A stretch of 64,000 bases of DNA from Thinopyrum elongatum (lineage: Eukaryota > Streptophyta > Magnoliopsida > Poales > Poaceae): NCBI GenBank assembly GCA_011799875.1, contig CM022301.1, positions 326,572,929 through 326,636,928 on the forward strand, in the 5' to 3' direction. Position 1 is the stretch's first letter. The number at the start of each line of letters is the position of its first letter. The notes below the pieces were generated by a model. It was not told the DNA's origin and searched no databases. It worked only from the letters and a program-made list of their open reading frames with translations. This document shows, in pieces, positions 44,346-54,798 of the stretch. Made by a program: the position numbers and the translations under genes.

Positions 44346-45152
44346 CTAGTGCTCCTCTGATCCTGGTGGGATCTCCCCGGACTTGGTCTCGGATCCTGAA
44401 CTGACGACGTTAACGGAAACCTCCGGGTTAAAGGAAACACGACGACGCTGCCTCGGGGGCTCTCCCTCAGGGGCAGGTGCTGGGTGAGGCTGAATCATAG
44501 GGGCGGCGGGAGTAGCGAGAAGTAAAGCCAAATCGGCAGGAGACTCGTGGGGAGTCACTATCGAGGTATCCGAGTTACTCTGAGAGGTAACCGGAGTAGT
44601 GGGGGAAATAGAAGATGGAGGAATAAACGGGGTAAACCCGATAGTGGGTGGAATGAAACCAGACCTAGCGGCAACCAGGGTTGTACGAATATGAGTCAAC
44701 TCTCGGGCCAACTCGAAAAGCAGAAGATAACTAGCAGTGATGTAGCGAGAGAGGTGGCTAGATGGACGGTCGCACTCCGGATCAATGGTAGGGAAACGGA
44801 TACGTCCATGATCGAACATGAACGGGTAGTAGTAGAAACCAGGATGATGCTGCATCTGGATCTCGTTGTAACACAGATCAACGAGAGCCTCGAACGCAGT
44901 GATCTGAACTGCCTGATCTGGGGTAGAGGCGTAACCACTCCTCGAAGAATGAGTATAGATGTCGGATATAATGTTGGTGTGCAAAGTGACCTCCGCATGG
45001 TACTCGTACACTGAGTCTGCCAGTCGCTCCCGATACACCTGGTACACTGGGTCATTGCCATTAGGGTAGAGTCGCCGCCACACGCTCCGAAGAAGATGTG
45101 GAGAAGTATACGGTGCTGGCTCAGACTAGTACGGGTATGGCACTGGAGCCAT
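44346..45152 (-). pseudogene. Extra ORF upstream of gag (ORF0-like), one stop
   Basis: A reading of about 268 codons starting MAPVPYPY at 45152, with one in-frame TAG at 45126-45128 and open from there to 44346. It lies between the primer site and gag on the same strand. It has an acidic/aromatic N-terminal half (ADSVYEYHAEVTLHTNIISD, then FYYYPFMFDHGRIRF), a helical middle (LLLFELARELTHIRTTL) and a Ser/Thr/Pro-rich tail ending in a basic patch (PPRQRRRVSF). I do not recognise a domain. Extra ORFs before gag are known in some grass gypsy elements (the orf0 of rice RIRE3/RIRE8, from memory). Its frame differs from gag. Confidence 0.7.
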
Positions 45153-45304
45153 CTACACTCGCAACCATTAGTCGGTTAGTAACAAAAATAAACTATATGC
45201 TTGGAATGCAGCAATCAGATACAAAGAAACACTACCAGCACTCCGGACTACTAACTACCGGTTAACTAGCGCATAAGCAGTCTAGGGCATCCTACAGTCA
45301 GCGC

Positions 45305-45317
45305 GGCTCTGATACCA
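45305..45317 (-). other. Primer-binding site, initiator-Met type
   Basis: TGGTATCAGAGCC on the minus strand, five bases inside the 5' LTR end (45323), the standard plant LTR-retrotransposon site for the initiator methionine tRNA. Confidence 0.88.
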
Positions 45318-45322
45318 AGCGT

Positions 45323-48300
45323 TGTGGCACCCCAGCTCAGAGCGACCAGTTTACCTTGCATTGCCAGCCCAGAGATCAAGTCTTCTGGCAACACACAACA
45401 ACTTGGTACAGAAATACAACCACTTTATTGAAGCATAGGTTCGATATTACATCAAGTAGCGAGGCCAAGCGGCACACACGGTGCTGCTGCACATATGTAC
45501 ATTATTTAGTGAACATGAACAGGAGCCTCGACATCACGACAAATCTACGTGGCAGCGGAAAGACGACATAGAAGGACTCCATCTCACAGGGACACTGATG
45601 TGGACACGGTCTAGACTGCAATGCAACGATGCAACTCCAACTCTGGTACGACTTCTCCTGAAACTGGCATGACACGCCAGGTGAGTACTTTGAATGTACT
45701 CGCAAGCTCACACGAATAAAGCAACAATGGCAAACAACAACATGATAATTAAGCAGATAAATGCAAGAACTTGGCATGCTACTCATGAAGTGACAATGCT
45801 CATAACAGGGCCTTTCAGACCTGCTTACCATCTCAGTTACCTTGTAACCACGATCATCATCATACCACGGTGATCACCTCCGGATCACAAACGAAACCAT
45901 CTCGATGGTCTCAACAACTCCACCAACATAACAAGTGCCACAAGTATATATTTAGTGTGCCGGTTCAATATTTCTGTTGATCCACGGTTAGACCTACTAT
46001 GAACTGTGTCCGTGATCGAGGACGCGGCTATCGATAGATTAACCACACTCTGCAAAGGTTAGCACACTGTACCCACACCACGGAACCCATGGCCTCGAAC
46101 TCCCATTCGGGTGGAACAACGGCGTTCCGACATAACCAATCTATTGCCATGACACTCTCCCGGCCACGCCGACCAACTCCCCTTTGGGCTAAGTCATGGG
46201 TGGCCCCGATGCCACTCCGGACATCCAACAACCACCGTCGTGGCAAAACAAACGGTCCCAAATGGGGACATGGTACCAAAACAACTACGGGCACACAAGG
46301 CTATGCCTGCCTACCGGGCCAGGGTAGCGCAAGCGCATAACCTTCCCTAGTTGGAGGCACCGGCGAGAGGCATAACAACAAACCGCAAAAGGGCCTCCCC
46401 ATAAAGGCAAATGTGGTTGCACTGGGAAGCTCGATTCGGTGCCACCAAGACTCGATCAACAACATGTTCAAGTTGGATTATTATCAGGTTTCAACTTGCA
46501 AATAAATATTACCAAGTCATAATATGCCATGAAAATGCAATGAACTATATATGCACCATTTCAACATATTGCCGGTATGAACTTAATCATGCTCATCATC
46601 ATGTTACCCTACAGCATATCCTTAGTCAATCAACTAAAATACCACTGATAACATAACAAGCATAGCATGAAAATGAAACTAGCATCAAGTGATATTATAT
46701 GAATTATCTATATGCATTATAAAGGACCATATTCAAGTGAAAATCATAGTTATTGAAATAACACTCTTGCAAATATTTGTGATGGCTTGCCTTAGTGCAG
46801 AGGAGGGTCACACTCCTCCTGGTTCTCTTCAAGGCAGCAAGTTCCTTCTGAAAACATTTAAAATAGCAAAAAGAAAATCTCACATAACACATTTAAATGC
46901 ACCAGAAAATATTCATAGCAAGCAAAAATCTCAGCTTTTGCATGCTGATAGAGGAGCTCAATACGAAACCAATGCAAAAAAATCAAGTCATTTGGACTTA
47001 TTAAATAAAAGTTAGAGCAGGTCAAAGTTTGGTCAATATTCTGAATTAAAATGATTTTAGAAAAATAACCAGAGCGGGTGATGTCGAAGACGTATTTCAG
47101 AACTACGCCTCCACTTATACCGCTTCGGCGGGCGCACAGTGAGGCTGACGAGCGGGCCCCACTGGCAGGGTTAAGAGAGAGAGAGAGAGAAATAGAGGAC
47201 GGTGGTGAGGGCGCCGGTGGTTCTCCGGCGAAGAGACCACGGCTGTCGCCGGCGAGGGTGGGGGTTGGATGTGCCTCAGCACGGCGAGCACGCACGTACC
47301 CGTAGATTGGCCGGAGATGGATGGCGGAGGTCGCCGTGGAGCTCTCCAGAGATGACAGCGGAGGGAGTTCGCTGGAGAGGAAGGTTCTGGCGAGGTGAGG
47401 CAGCTCCAGCATCTCCAGCAGCGTCTCCAGGGATCCGCAGAGCCTCATGAACACGCTTGGATGGTCGGAGGTGGTCGAGGATCGCTGGAGGAAGCAGGGC
47501 ACCGAGGGGGGTCGGCGGCGATCTCCGGTGCGGGACGGCGGCCAGAGGCCCGCCTGGTCTGGCCGCGGTCTTCTCCGAGTGTGCTTGTGGTCAGAGGAGG
47601 TGGGTGGTGCGGTGGAACAAGCTCGGGAGGGTCCTATTTATAGCCGCGGGCGAGAGGGGGATCGAGGTCACTGGAGAGTTCTCTGGAAGTGGCGGATGGC
47701 GACGAACGTGGTCAAAGAGAGGGGAGAAAGAGCCGTGGACTCACGCGGCCACTGTGGAGGCTTGCGGCCAAGCACAGGGCACCGAAGGAGGACGAAAACA
47801 AGGGCAGAGGCTCACTGTAGCCTCTGCTTCACCATGCTCGTCATCGCTGCGGCTGTCGCCGGTGTCTTGGAGCGCCAGGGAGAGGTCAAGGTCGACGGGT
47901 CGAGGCAGAGGGAGCTCCAGGACACGAGGGTTTGGGCAGAGGCGGGCGCACACGCTGAACAGAGAGGCTGCCAGCGCGCAGAGCGCGTCGAACGCATGCC
48001 TGGCACCGTGTCCACACGCGGTCACCGCATGCACTGGCACTATGCGGCACGCCCGAGAGGTAAAATCATGTCTGGCGTGTTGTCCTTGCAGTGCTAGGTC
48101 ACTCCATGCTGATAGATCATAGCCAGGCCGACGAGATGAGACTTGAGCTTCACTGCAAGCTTTTGGACAAAAACTTGTGAGGTTAGTGAGAGAGTTCTAG
48201 AGAGAGTTAGGAGCTGATTTTTGGTAGTTAAGGGTTACTTAGGAAGGTCATTAACCCACAAAAATTTTAGCTCAAGATGATCAAGCAAAAATACACTTCC

Positions 48301-48712
48301 TTCACCAAGTGCATTTTCTGACCAGAATGGAAAAGATTTTCTACAGAAAAGATATTTCAAATAACCATGAAATATTTTTGCATAGGAAGTTGGGCCAAGG
48401 TTCAAAGAATATTTGGGAATTTTTCTCAGATTTTTGTGGGCAAGAAAAATGATGGTTGCTTTGGAGCAGAAGTGGAAATAGGGCTTTTTAGAGGGAAATG
48501 AATATTTTTCATTTGAGAAAAATGTTCCCAAGGTCATATTTTGATATATCATAGGGTAAGAGATGTTTTTGAGGGTGAGAGGAGCCACTTGGGTGAAAAT
48601 CAAAACAATGCCCAAGTGTTAAGTCCAAATGAGTTGATTCAAAAACTCAAATTCAAACCAGATTGGCAATAAAATCCAAAAAAAGAAAAAAGGCAAAAAC
48701 CAGGGTGTCACA
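45323..48712 (-). repeat. 5' LTR of the chromovirus
   Basis: 3390 bp, collinear with 36312-39657. It differs by scattered substitutions and small indels, for example an extra segment near 47340-47370. ORFs such as 47447-48097 plus are GC-bias shadows. Confidence 0.94.
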
Positions 48713-48716
48713 CTAA

Positions 48717-49347
48717 TGTTGGGGATATACCCCGCGGTATAACCCGGCCTGAAGTATGACCCGACCGGGACTTGGTGACTCACTGGTGACCCGCCCGAAC
48801 TTGGTGACTCACTGGTGACCCGCCCGAGCTCGGCGACTCATTAGTGACCCGGCGGGCGGGTCAGACGAACGACAAGAACCAATGGCCCAGAAGGCAGCTC
48901 ATGGGAAGGCTGACTCATGTTATGGTAGGCCGGCTTGAGAGGAAAGGCATAAGGAATATTTCCCTTACAAGGGAAGGAAGACCAGGATTCCACTTGTAAT
49001 AGAGTAGTCCTAATCCTACTAGGACTAGTCATGTAAGCCGCCCCTCCAACTTATATAAGGAGGGGCAGGGAACCCCAAGAGGGAGAAGTTTTTAGACAGA
49101 CAAGTCTTAGACAAGATCAAAGTAGATGCTCTCGAGATAGAGGTACTGAAACACCGCCCTTGTAACCGAGATCATCATCATCAATATCAATCAAGCATGA
49201 TGTAGGCATTTACCTCCACCGCGAGGGGCCAAACCTGGGTAAACTCGTGTCTCTCATCCCGCTTAACCCCGACAAGTTAATCACTGTTGCGATGGCTTCA
49301 CTCTTAAGTCCTTTCACGAGGACATCTGTCGTGACAAAACCACGACA
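48717..49347 (+). repeat. 3' LTR of the small element
   Basis: TGTTGGGGATAT to CCACGACA, 631 bp, followed by the TSD CCATG. Its first base is also the last base of the chromovirus target duplication. Confidence 0.92.
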
Positions 49348-49352
49348 CCATG

Positions 49353-50519
49353 TGTTCGGCTCAACCGAACTATGGTACTACCACGTCGTCGGACGACAAG
49401 GGGATGAATCCGGACTCACCCAGCATCAAGCTGTGTCGACACGGCCACCCATCAAGGTTCCTATTCAAGGCCCCTCTCGACGGCATGCATTTTTCTACAC
49501 AGACGAGTCCCTTACCCAGCAGTAGCAAAGGCGTAGACGTGCACCTGGGCACAGTTGAGGCTTCGACCCATGCATCAAGGCCCTGTGTAAACGTTTCTCT
49601 GTAAAATTTTCTTTTCTTACATATCATAAATGCCTCGGAAGTTCGAATTGTATGAATAGATGTCCAGAGTTTATGGAAAATAAAAACATCATTTATGGTG
49701 TTCGGGCAGCCGCATTATCTAGCCCTCTTTTTTCTCTCTCTTTTTCCTGCTCTTCGAACAGCTGGGCATGCACATTTTGTAACAAAAACAAATCGGTTAA
49801 TTGACCAGGAGCTTGATCTCTTCATCAGCTCCACGTACCAAGTTCGGCACCGCTTTCCGCTATGTGTTCGGCGTCTTGGATATTGCACTATATGCATCAG
49901 TTCCGAACTATGCCTTGGGTCAATAGTTGGGTTGACCGGCTCCTGTGCTTACCTTCTTACATTCCGCACGTTCGGCTAAGAAGGTAAAGGGAGAACCCCT
50001 GCGATTGTACTTCTGGCTAGCCCGATTAAGCACCTCAGGGGAGAAAGCCAAAAACTGACTGTCATAGTAAGAGTGAACTGGTCAGCGATCCGATGACAAG
50101 TGTTAAACTTAAAAAATCATTGGCGATTTATCCGTGTCATACGCAGGGTTCGTCCTAGCATGAACCACGTGATTACAAAGGCATGCCTTAGCTACCGAGT
50201 ACATCACAAAGCATTGGGGGCTAGTCATTAACTCCCACAGTCAAGCTCCTATTGCTAAGTGAAAGCAATAAAGCCGCATAGCCTGATTGCCTAGTCTCTC
50301 TCACGCACTACCACCTTCGGGCACCGAGACATCGGCTAAGGGCAACAGTGCGGAGACGAAACACCCCTCGTGTTATTCACTTGGGGGCTAAAGCCGACGA
50401 CTGGCAACTTTCAGAATAAACAAACGGCCGCACAGGAGTCAAAATAAAATCATCATAGTTTAAAACATGCAAACGGGCTGTATTATAAAGCACAAGGTCC
50501 AGTTGAGAACCTAATACAA
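49353..50519 (+). other. Non-coding region before the antisense gene
   Basis: A continuation of the host Tat element after the nested insertion. It has a pyrimidine-rich run near 49725-49760 and polypurine-like motifs at about 50214 (ATTGGGGGCTAG) and 50381 (ACTTGGGGGCTAAAG). The block near 49985-50060 (AAGGTAAAGGGAGAACCCC onward) is similar to 57800-57890, which lies just after integrase in the outer element, so this region is the normal post-integrase spacer even though integrase itself is absent here. Confidence 0.7.
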
Positions 50520-51388
50520 TCAGTCAATGATTACATCTTTTGAGCACTGGACTTCTATCGCCCGAGCACCATCCATAACTTGTGCGAAATACAGTTCGGG
50601 GTGGCAATGCTCCTTTCCAACCGGCGGGGGACCAGTGACCATGTCCATTGGCTTGATCTGAGGCCAATGAACCATGGTCTTCGCAAAGGCCAGCCTAGAT
50701 CCTTCAAGGCACGCAGAACACCTCATGTTATCAATCCGGGGCGACGCATCATGCAACTTTTGCACCAGTCCGAGGTAGCTGTCCAGAATAGGCTCTATGG
50801 GCCACAGCCGGACGCAAATATCCTTCAGGGCTGGCTCGGCCATCCGATGCAGCTCCATGAGCTGCTTCATCTGGTTGCTGAGGAGGGGAGGGTGCTCGGG
50901 CGCCTGGAACTGCGACCAGAAAAGCCATTGTTCGGAGTCCTCCTCCCACTTGGCGTAGTGCTCCGCCGCAGCCGCCACACTCTTTGGAAGCTTGGCAAAA
51001 ATGCCTGCGGAGCACCAGACCCGCATCAGCAAGGTGAACCTATTGCCACCAAAAACACTCTGCAGTAAGTATTTCTTACCATCTGTGATTTGCTTCACTT
51101 GGCGGAGCTCCTCCCGGGAACCCCCGCACTTCCATTCTGGCCTCCCGGAGCTCTTTTTCCGCCTTGGATAGCTCGGATGACTGCTCTTTCTGCTTCTGCT
51201 CAAGGGCCTCACGTTTCGTGACGGCATCCTTGAGCTCCACCTGCACTTCAACCACTCGAGCCTCTCGCCGACAGTCGTCACCATCTCAAGTTCGGCCACC
51301 GCCTTTTCGGCAGCCGCTTTCTTTTCGACCACCTTAGCCTCGGCCTTCTTTAGCGCAGCCTTGAGGCCCTCGACCTCCGCAGCGGCAG

Positions 51389-51476
51389 CTACAGTCACCA
51401 AACACCATGTGCTCAGCATACAATCCGGAACGTAGGTGTCCGGCGGTGTTCACTATGCATTTCGATAGGGGCTTAC
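51389..51476 (-). other. Predicted intron in the antisense gene
   Basis: 88 bp. Donor CAAG/GTAAGC at 51476 and acceptor GACTGTAG at 51389 on the minus strand. Splicing is phase 1 and keeps the coiled-coil frame across the junction (LDEAQ to the Ala-rich AEVEGLKAA segment). Confidence 0.65.
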
Positions 51477-51591
51477 CTTGCGCCTCATCAAGCCGTCTGT
51501 TGACGAGGTCAAGCTCTTCATCGAAGCATTTAAGCTTCCGATCCATCTCCTCCAGGGTAGCGGCATTAGCAGCCGTAGCCAAGGACGATGC

Positions 51592-51767
51592 CTGTGATAT
51601 CAAATCAATCATGACGCTTTCAATATTGGCCTACGGATATTCGATTCTCTGTAAGGTTTTTGCATTCCTTACAGAGTCTCAGGGGCTGTTATACATATGG
51701 CCTGCTTAAGCTTTGGCTAAAAAAGATTAAATCCACTTTGAGGGGAAAAGAGAATTACTTGACTCAC
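51592..51767 (-). other. Predicted intron in the antisense gene
   Basis: 176 bp. Donor CAAG/GTGAGT at 51767 and acceptor ATATCACAG at 51592. It is phase 0, joining a reading that ends LLTGFK to ASSLATAANAATLEEM. Confidence 0.62.
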
Positions 51768-52297
51768 CTTGAAGCCCGTTAAAAGGCCCTGGACGAAATC
51801 GTTCAGTCCGGTATGGACGGACCGAACACCCCGTAGAACCGCACCCATAAGGGCGCGGTGCTCGTCGACGATAACGGAGCTGTTACCAACTCCTCCGTCA
51901 TGTCCGGCCAGCCCACCGTCGCCTGGCTGTTGGTGTTCGGCATGGGCGGCGGGACCTCAACCCCCCTCCATCGGAAGGCTGGACCGGCACCTATGAGGGC
52001 CTTGGGGGCTCAGGTGCGGCTGGCTGGGAGGGCCCGGATGGTCCGGACTCTCCTCCCGTATTCGTCAGGAGGGACACTGCCTCCTGGTCTTTGGTGACCG
52101 AGGCATCAGCCTCAGCCATGGTTGCGTCGCCCCCCTCCCTCGTGTTCAGACGGGGAGGGGTCCTTCGGGACAGCACCTCCTCGGCCTCTTCGGGGACCAG
52201 GGAAGGCGCAGAGCATGACGCCGATCCGCTGTCCGTCAATTTGGCGGGCGGAGAGGTCCCCTCCGAGGTCTGCTCGGCAGGGTGGCCGCGCGGTGGG

Positions 52298-52374
52298 CTG
52301 TGATATCACACAATCAGTTTCCATCAGTAAGGGACTGGTAAAATGAAGTAAGCAAGAAATGTCAAGGTTCCCAC
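52298..52374 (-). other. Predicted intron in the antisense gene
   Basis: 77 bp. Donor ATGAG/GTGGGA at 52374 and acceptor ATATCACAG at 52298. The acceptor sequence is the same as that of the 51592-51767 intron. Flanking frames are damaged, so support is weaker. Confidence 0.5.
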
Positions 52375-54310
52375 CTCATGGCGGGGGGCTTGACCCTGAG
52401 TTCCTTCTCCGGGACCTCTTCAAACATCACAGACTCCTCATCGGAGTCCGAACTATCGGGCAGTACTAGCTTGGGTCTGCACTGCCTCTTCTGGGCCCGA
52501 GGAGGGTGCTCCTCCTCGATGTCCTCGGACGCCCCCTCTTCTTGGAGTGGGAGGAGGCGCTTTCCTCCTCGTCTTCTTCCTCCTCCCCATCTTGGGCAGA
52601 CGGGGCTGCAGCGTCTCCAGACTTGGTGTCCGGACGACCTCTCAAGTGAAGGCCTCCCCTGGCCTCCGGCAGGTCCTTCGTCCTCTTCCCTTTCTTCTTA
52701 GGAGCCTTGTAAGGCACCACGACCAGCAGCTCCGCCTGTTGAGCTGACACGAGGCTCTTCGGGGAGCGGAGCCGGACTGCTGATCTTCCTGGCCTTCTCG
52801 AGCCAGCCCTGTGAAGGCAACAAAAAGAGACTTAGACCAAACTTTGTGCAATTCGAATATAAATCGGGCAAAAGATCGACTCCTTTGGGGGATTTGCGGC
52901 GTCGAGACCGATGTCTTCTTCCTCGGCCAGCCACTCCTTCTGGGGCTTGAACGACAGCTTCCACACCTTGTCGTGGGTGGTGCCGAAGAAGTATTGTATG
53001 GTGGCCGGGTCTTCAGACTTGTAGGACCACATTGGAGTGGCCCTCTGCTGGCAAGGAAGGAGACGGTGACGGAGCATTATCTGGACCACATTGGTCAGCT
53101 TGGCGCCAGTCTCCATCACGTTGACAACGCGTTTCTGCAGCATCTTCACCTCGTTAGCAGATCTCCAGTCGAGACCTTTTTTAGTCCATGAGGTCAGCCT
53201 CACTGGGGGTCCGGATCAGAATTCAGGGGCCGCCGTCCAGGCCGCATCCCGTGGATCCGTTATGTAGAACCATTCCTTCTGCCACACCTTGACGGTGTCG
53301 ATGAATGTGCCCTCTGGCCATTGAACTCGGGTGAGCTTGCTGATCATCGCTCCATCACAGTCCGCCTGGGCACCACCGACCACCTTCAGCTTGACATTGA
53401 ATACTTTCAGCCACATGCCGACATGTGGCTGAACTCGCAAGAGGGCCTCGCAAACGATGATGAAAGCCGAAATGTGGAGAAGGGAGTTGGGGGCTAGGTC
53501 ATGGAAATCCAGCCCATAAAAAAACATTAACCCCCTCACGAAGGGGTGCAGAGGAAAACCCGGCCCCCGGATAAAGTGGGGGAGGAACACCACCCTCTCG
53601 CCTGGCTTGGGCATGGGGATGACCCGGCCCTCTTCGGGGGTCCAGTGAGCGACATCAGCCGGAAAGTAGCTATCTCGCTTCAGCTCCTCGATATCGCTAT
53701 TGGTGACGATGGAGGCCTCCCACTTGCCGTTGGCACCGGATCCGGCCATGGCCGAAGCTAGGGAGAAGATGGGAAGGATACCTTCCGTGGAAAAGTAGAG
53801 CAGGGCGCTGGAGCTCTGGAGATTGGAAAGGCGACAGCGAGAGGTGGAAGAAGGTGTATGCTGGTAACTGCGGCTATTCCCCTTTTTATGGGGTGCGGAG
53901 GAGCCGAGGTTTCCTCTTTTCACGCCGCGGGCCTCTCCACTTCCCGATACGCTCATGAGGTTATGGGCGGGTGGGGGCATCGAAATCATTGATCATATCC
54001 CCTAAAAAACGGGGCACAATCTCTGCCTTGATGAGACGTGCCAATAGAGGGGCGGCCTCAAGCCGCGTATCGAGAACTTCCAGTCGTTCGGTGTTCTGAC
54101 CGAACGCGACCCTTCGCCAAAAAGTTGTCAGACGAGGGCACTGTTCACACTCAAGCACTTTGGCCTTCGAGGCTAAGTAAAACAGACACTCTAGATTCTA
54201 AACACCACTCAACTCCGAGCATGCACACGACAGGATGGAGAACTCACCTCGCAAGCCGAAGACCTTTGGATATGCGGATGCCGGACACAAGCCCTGGCGT
54301 TGGAGGCTAG

Positions 54311-54324
54311 TTTGGGGGCTACTA
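54311..54324 (+). other. Polypurine tract of the Tat element
   Basis: TTTGGGGGCTACTA immediately before the 3' LTR start TGGGAGTCC. Confidence 0.75.
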
Positions 54325-54798
54325 TGGGAGTCCTGGATTAAGGGGTCCTCGGGTCGCCGACCTATTGCTTATGGGCCGGATTGGTGGGCTACGGTGGAGC
54401 CAAGCTCGAGCGCAGACCCGTGACCGGATAGAAGATCTTCGGAGCCATGGTGTGCCCTCTAAGTCAAGATTAGGCATGATCTTTACTTCATTATAACCAA
54501 TCGCCTGTAACCGTAACCCTATCGGTGTCTATATAAACCGAAGGGTTTTTAGTCTTTAGGGCTGGAGCAACATCCAACACCCCATCAACCTAGGGTTTAG
54601 CTCGCCTGATCTCGAGGTAGATCGACTCTGTAACCATACCATACACTTCAAATACAATCAAGCAGGACGTAGGGTTTTACCTCTTAGAGAGGGCCCGAAC
54701 CTGGGTAAACACCGTGTTCTTCGTCCCTTGATCCCCATTGATCCTAAGATCCACAGCTCGGGACCCCTTCCCGAGATCCGCCGGTTTTGACACCGACA
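54325..54798 (+). repeat. 3' LTR of the non-autonomous Tat element
   Basis: 474 bp, TGGGAGTCCTGG to ACCGACA, with the TATA-type box at 54530-54537. Its 3' two thirds match the truncated 5' LTR at 29277-29597. The next five bases (ACCAC) are the expected right TSD, without a preserved left partner. Confidence 0.88.

Larger units (their letters stand above)
36312..48712 (-). mobile_element. Chromovirus (Tekay/Del-type) LTR retrotransposon, complete length, inactivated
   Basis: Read on the minus strand: 5' LTR (48712-45323), initiator-Met primer site, extra ORF, gag with CCHC, protease, RT, RNase H, integrase, chromodomain, polypurine tract (39671-39658) and 3' LTR (39657-36312). TSD CTAAT is at 36307-36311 and 48713-48717. 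LTRs of about 3.35 and 3.39 kb start TGTGACACCCTGG and end TGCCACA or AGCCACA. The chromodomain and very long LTRs fit the Tekay/Del clade of chromoviruses. Every enzyme domain is interrupted by at least one stop or frameshift. It inserted one base into the 3' LTR of the small element. Confidence 0.95.
33303..49347 (+). mobile_element. Small non-coding LTR retrotransposon, split by a chromovirus
   Basis: LTRs 33303-33916 (614 bp) and 48717-49347 (631 bp), with a perfect TSD CCATG (33298-33302, 49348-49352). The interior without the nested insertion is only about 2.4 kb (33917-36311) and has no gag or pol motif, so it is a non-autonomous element. A Lys-tRNA-type primer site is at 33919-33936. 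The 3' LTR carries an extra 17 bp near 48749. The sequence before the 3' LTR (AAACTGGGCGCTAA) is a poor polypurine tract, while better ones (CTTGGGGGCTAC) are repeated in the interior. Confidence 0.92.
50520..53989 (-). pseudogene. Multi-exon antisense gene of a Tat element (PF04195-like domain)
   Basis: It runs opposite to gag-protease. The N-terminal domain (reading from 53749, MAGSGANGKWEA, or upstream from 53989) has SYFPADVAHWTPEEGRVIPM, then RVVFLPHFIRGPGFPLHPFV and LNSLLHISAF-type helices; this is the 'putative gypsy type transposon' family (PF04195) as I recall it. One TGA at 53216-53218 interrupts, and the same frame continues to about 52832 (SYKSEDPATIQYFFGTTHD). Exons then give an acidic/basic segment with an AT-hook-like core (SKKRGRPRTS, about 52560), a coiled coil (EEMDRKLKCFDEELDLVNRR, then LKAALKKAEAKVVEKKAAAE) and a C-terminal domain (ITDGKKYLLQSVFGGNRF, then SRLAFAKTMVHWPQIKPMDM). 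GT-AG introns are predicted at 51389-51476, 51592-51767 and 52298-52374. Frameshifts near 51850-51990 break it. Confidence 0.78.
29277..54798 (+). mobile_element. Non-autonomous Tat-lineage element (Fatima-like) with antisense gene
   Basis: A 5' LTR remnant (29277-29597), primer region, broken gag (29644-32131), protease (32254-33183), then no RT, RNase H or integrase. After the nested element 33303-49352 comes non-coding DNA (49353-50519), a multi-exon antisense gene (50520-53989), the polypurine tract TTTGGGGGCTAC (54311-54322) and a full 3' LTR (54325-54798). Removing the nested element leaves about 9.5 kb. The 5' LTR lacks its first 150 bp or so, so the left TSD is lost. The missing pol is not explained by the nested insertion, whose CCATG duplication shows it removed nothing. 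Confidence 0.82.

Noticed and set aside
53216..53989. Host gene of unknown function on the minus strand
   Set aside because: It lies between the protease and 3' LTR of a Tat element, has a divergent counterpart in the outer Tat element, and shows PF04195-like motifs typical of retrotransposon antisense ORFs.
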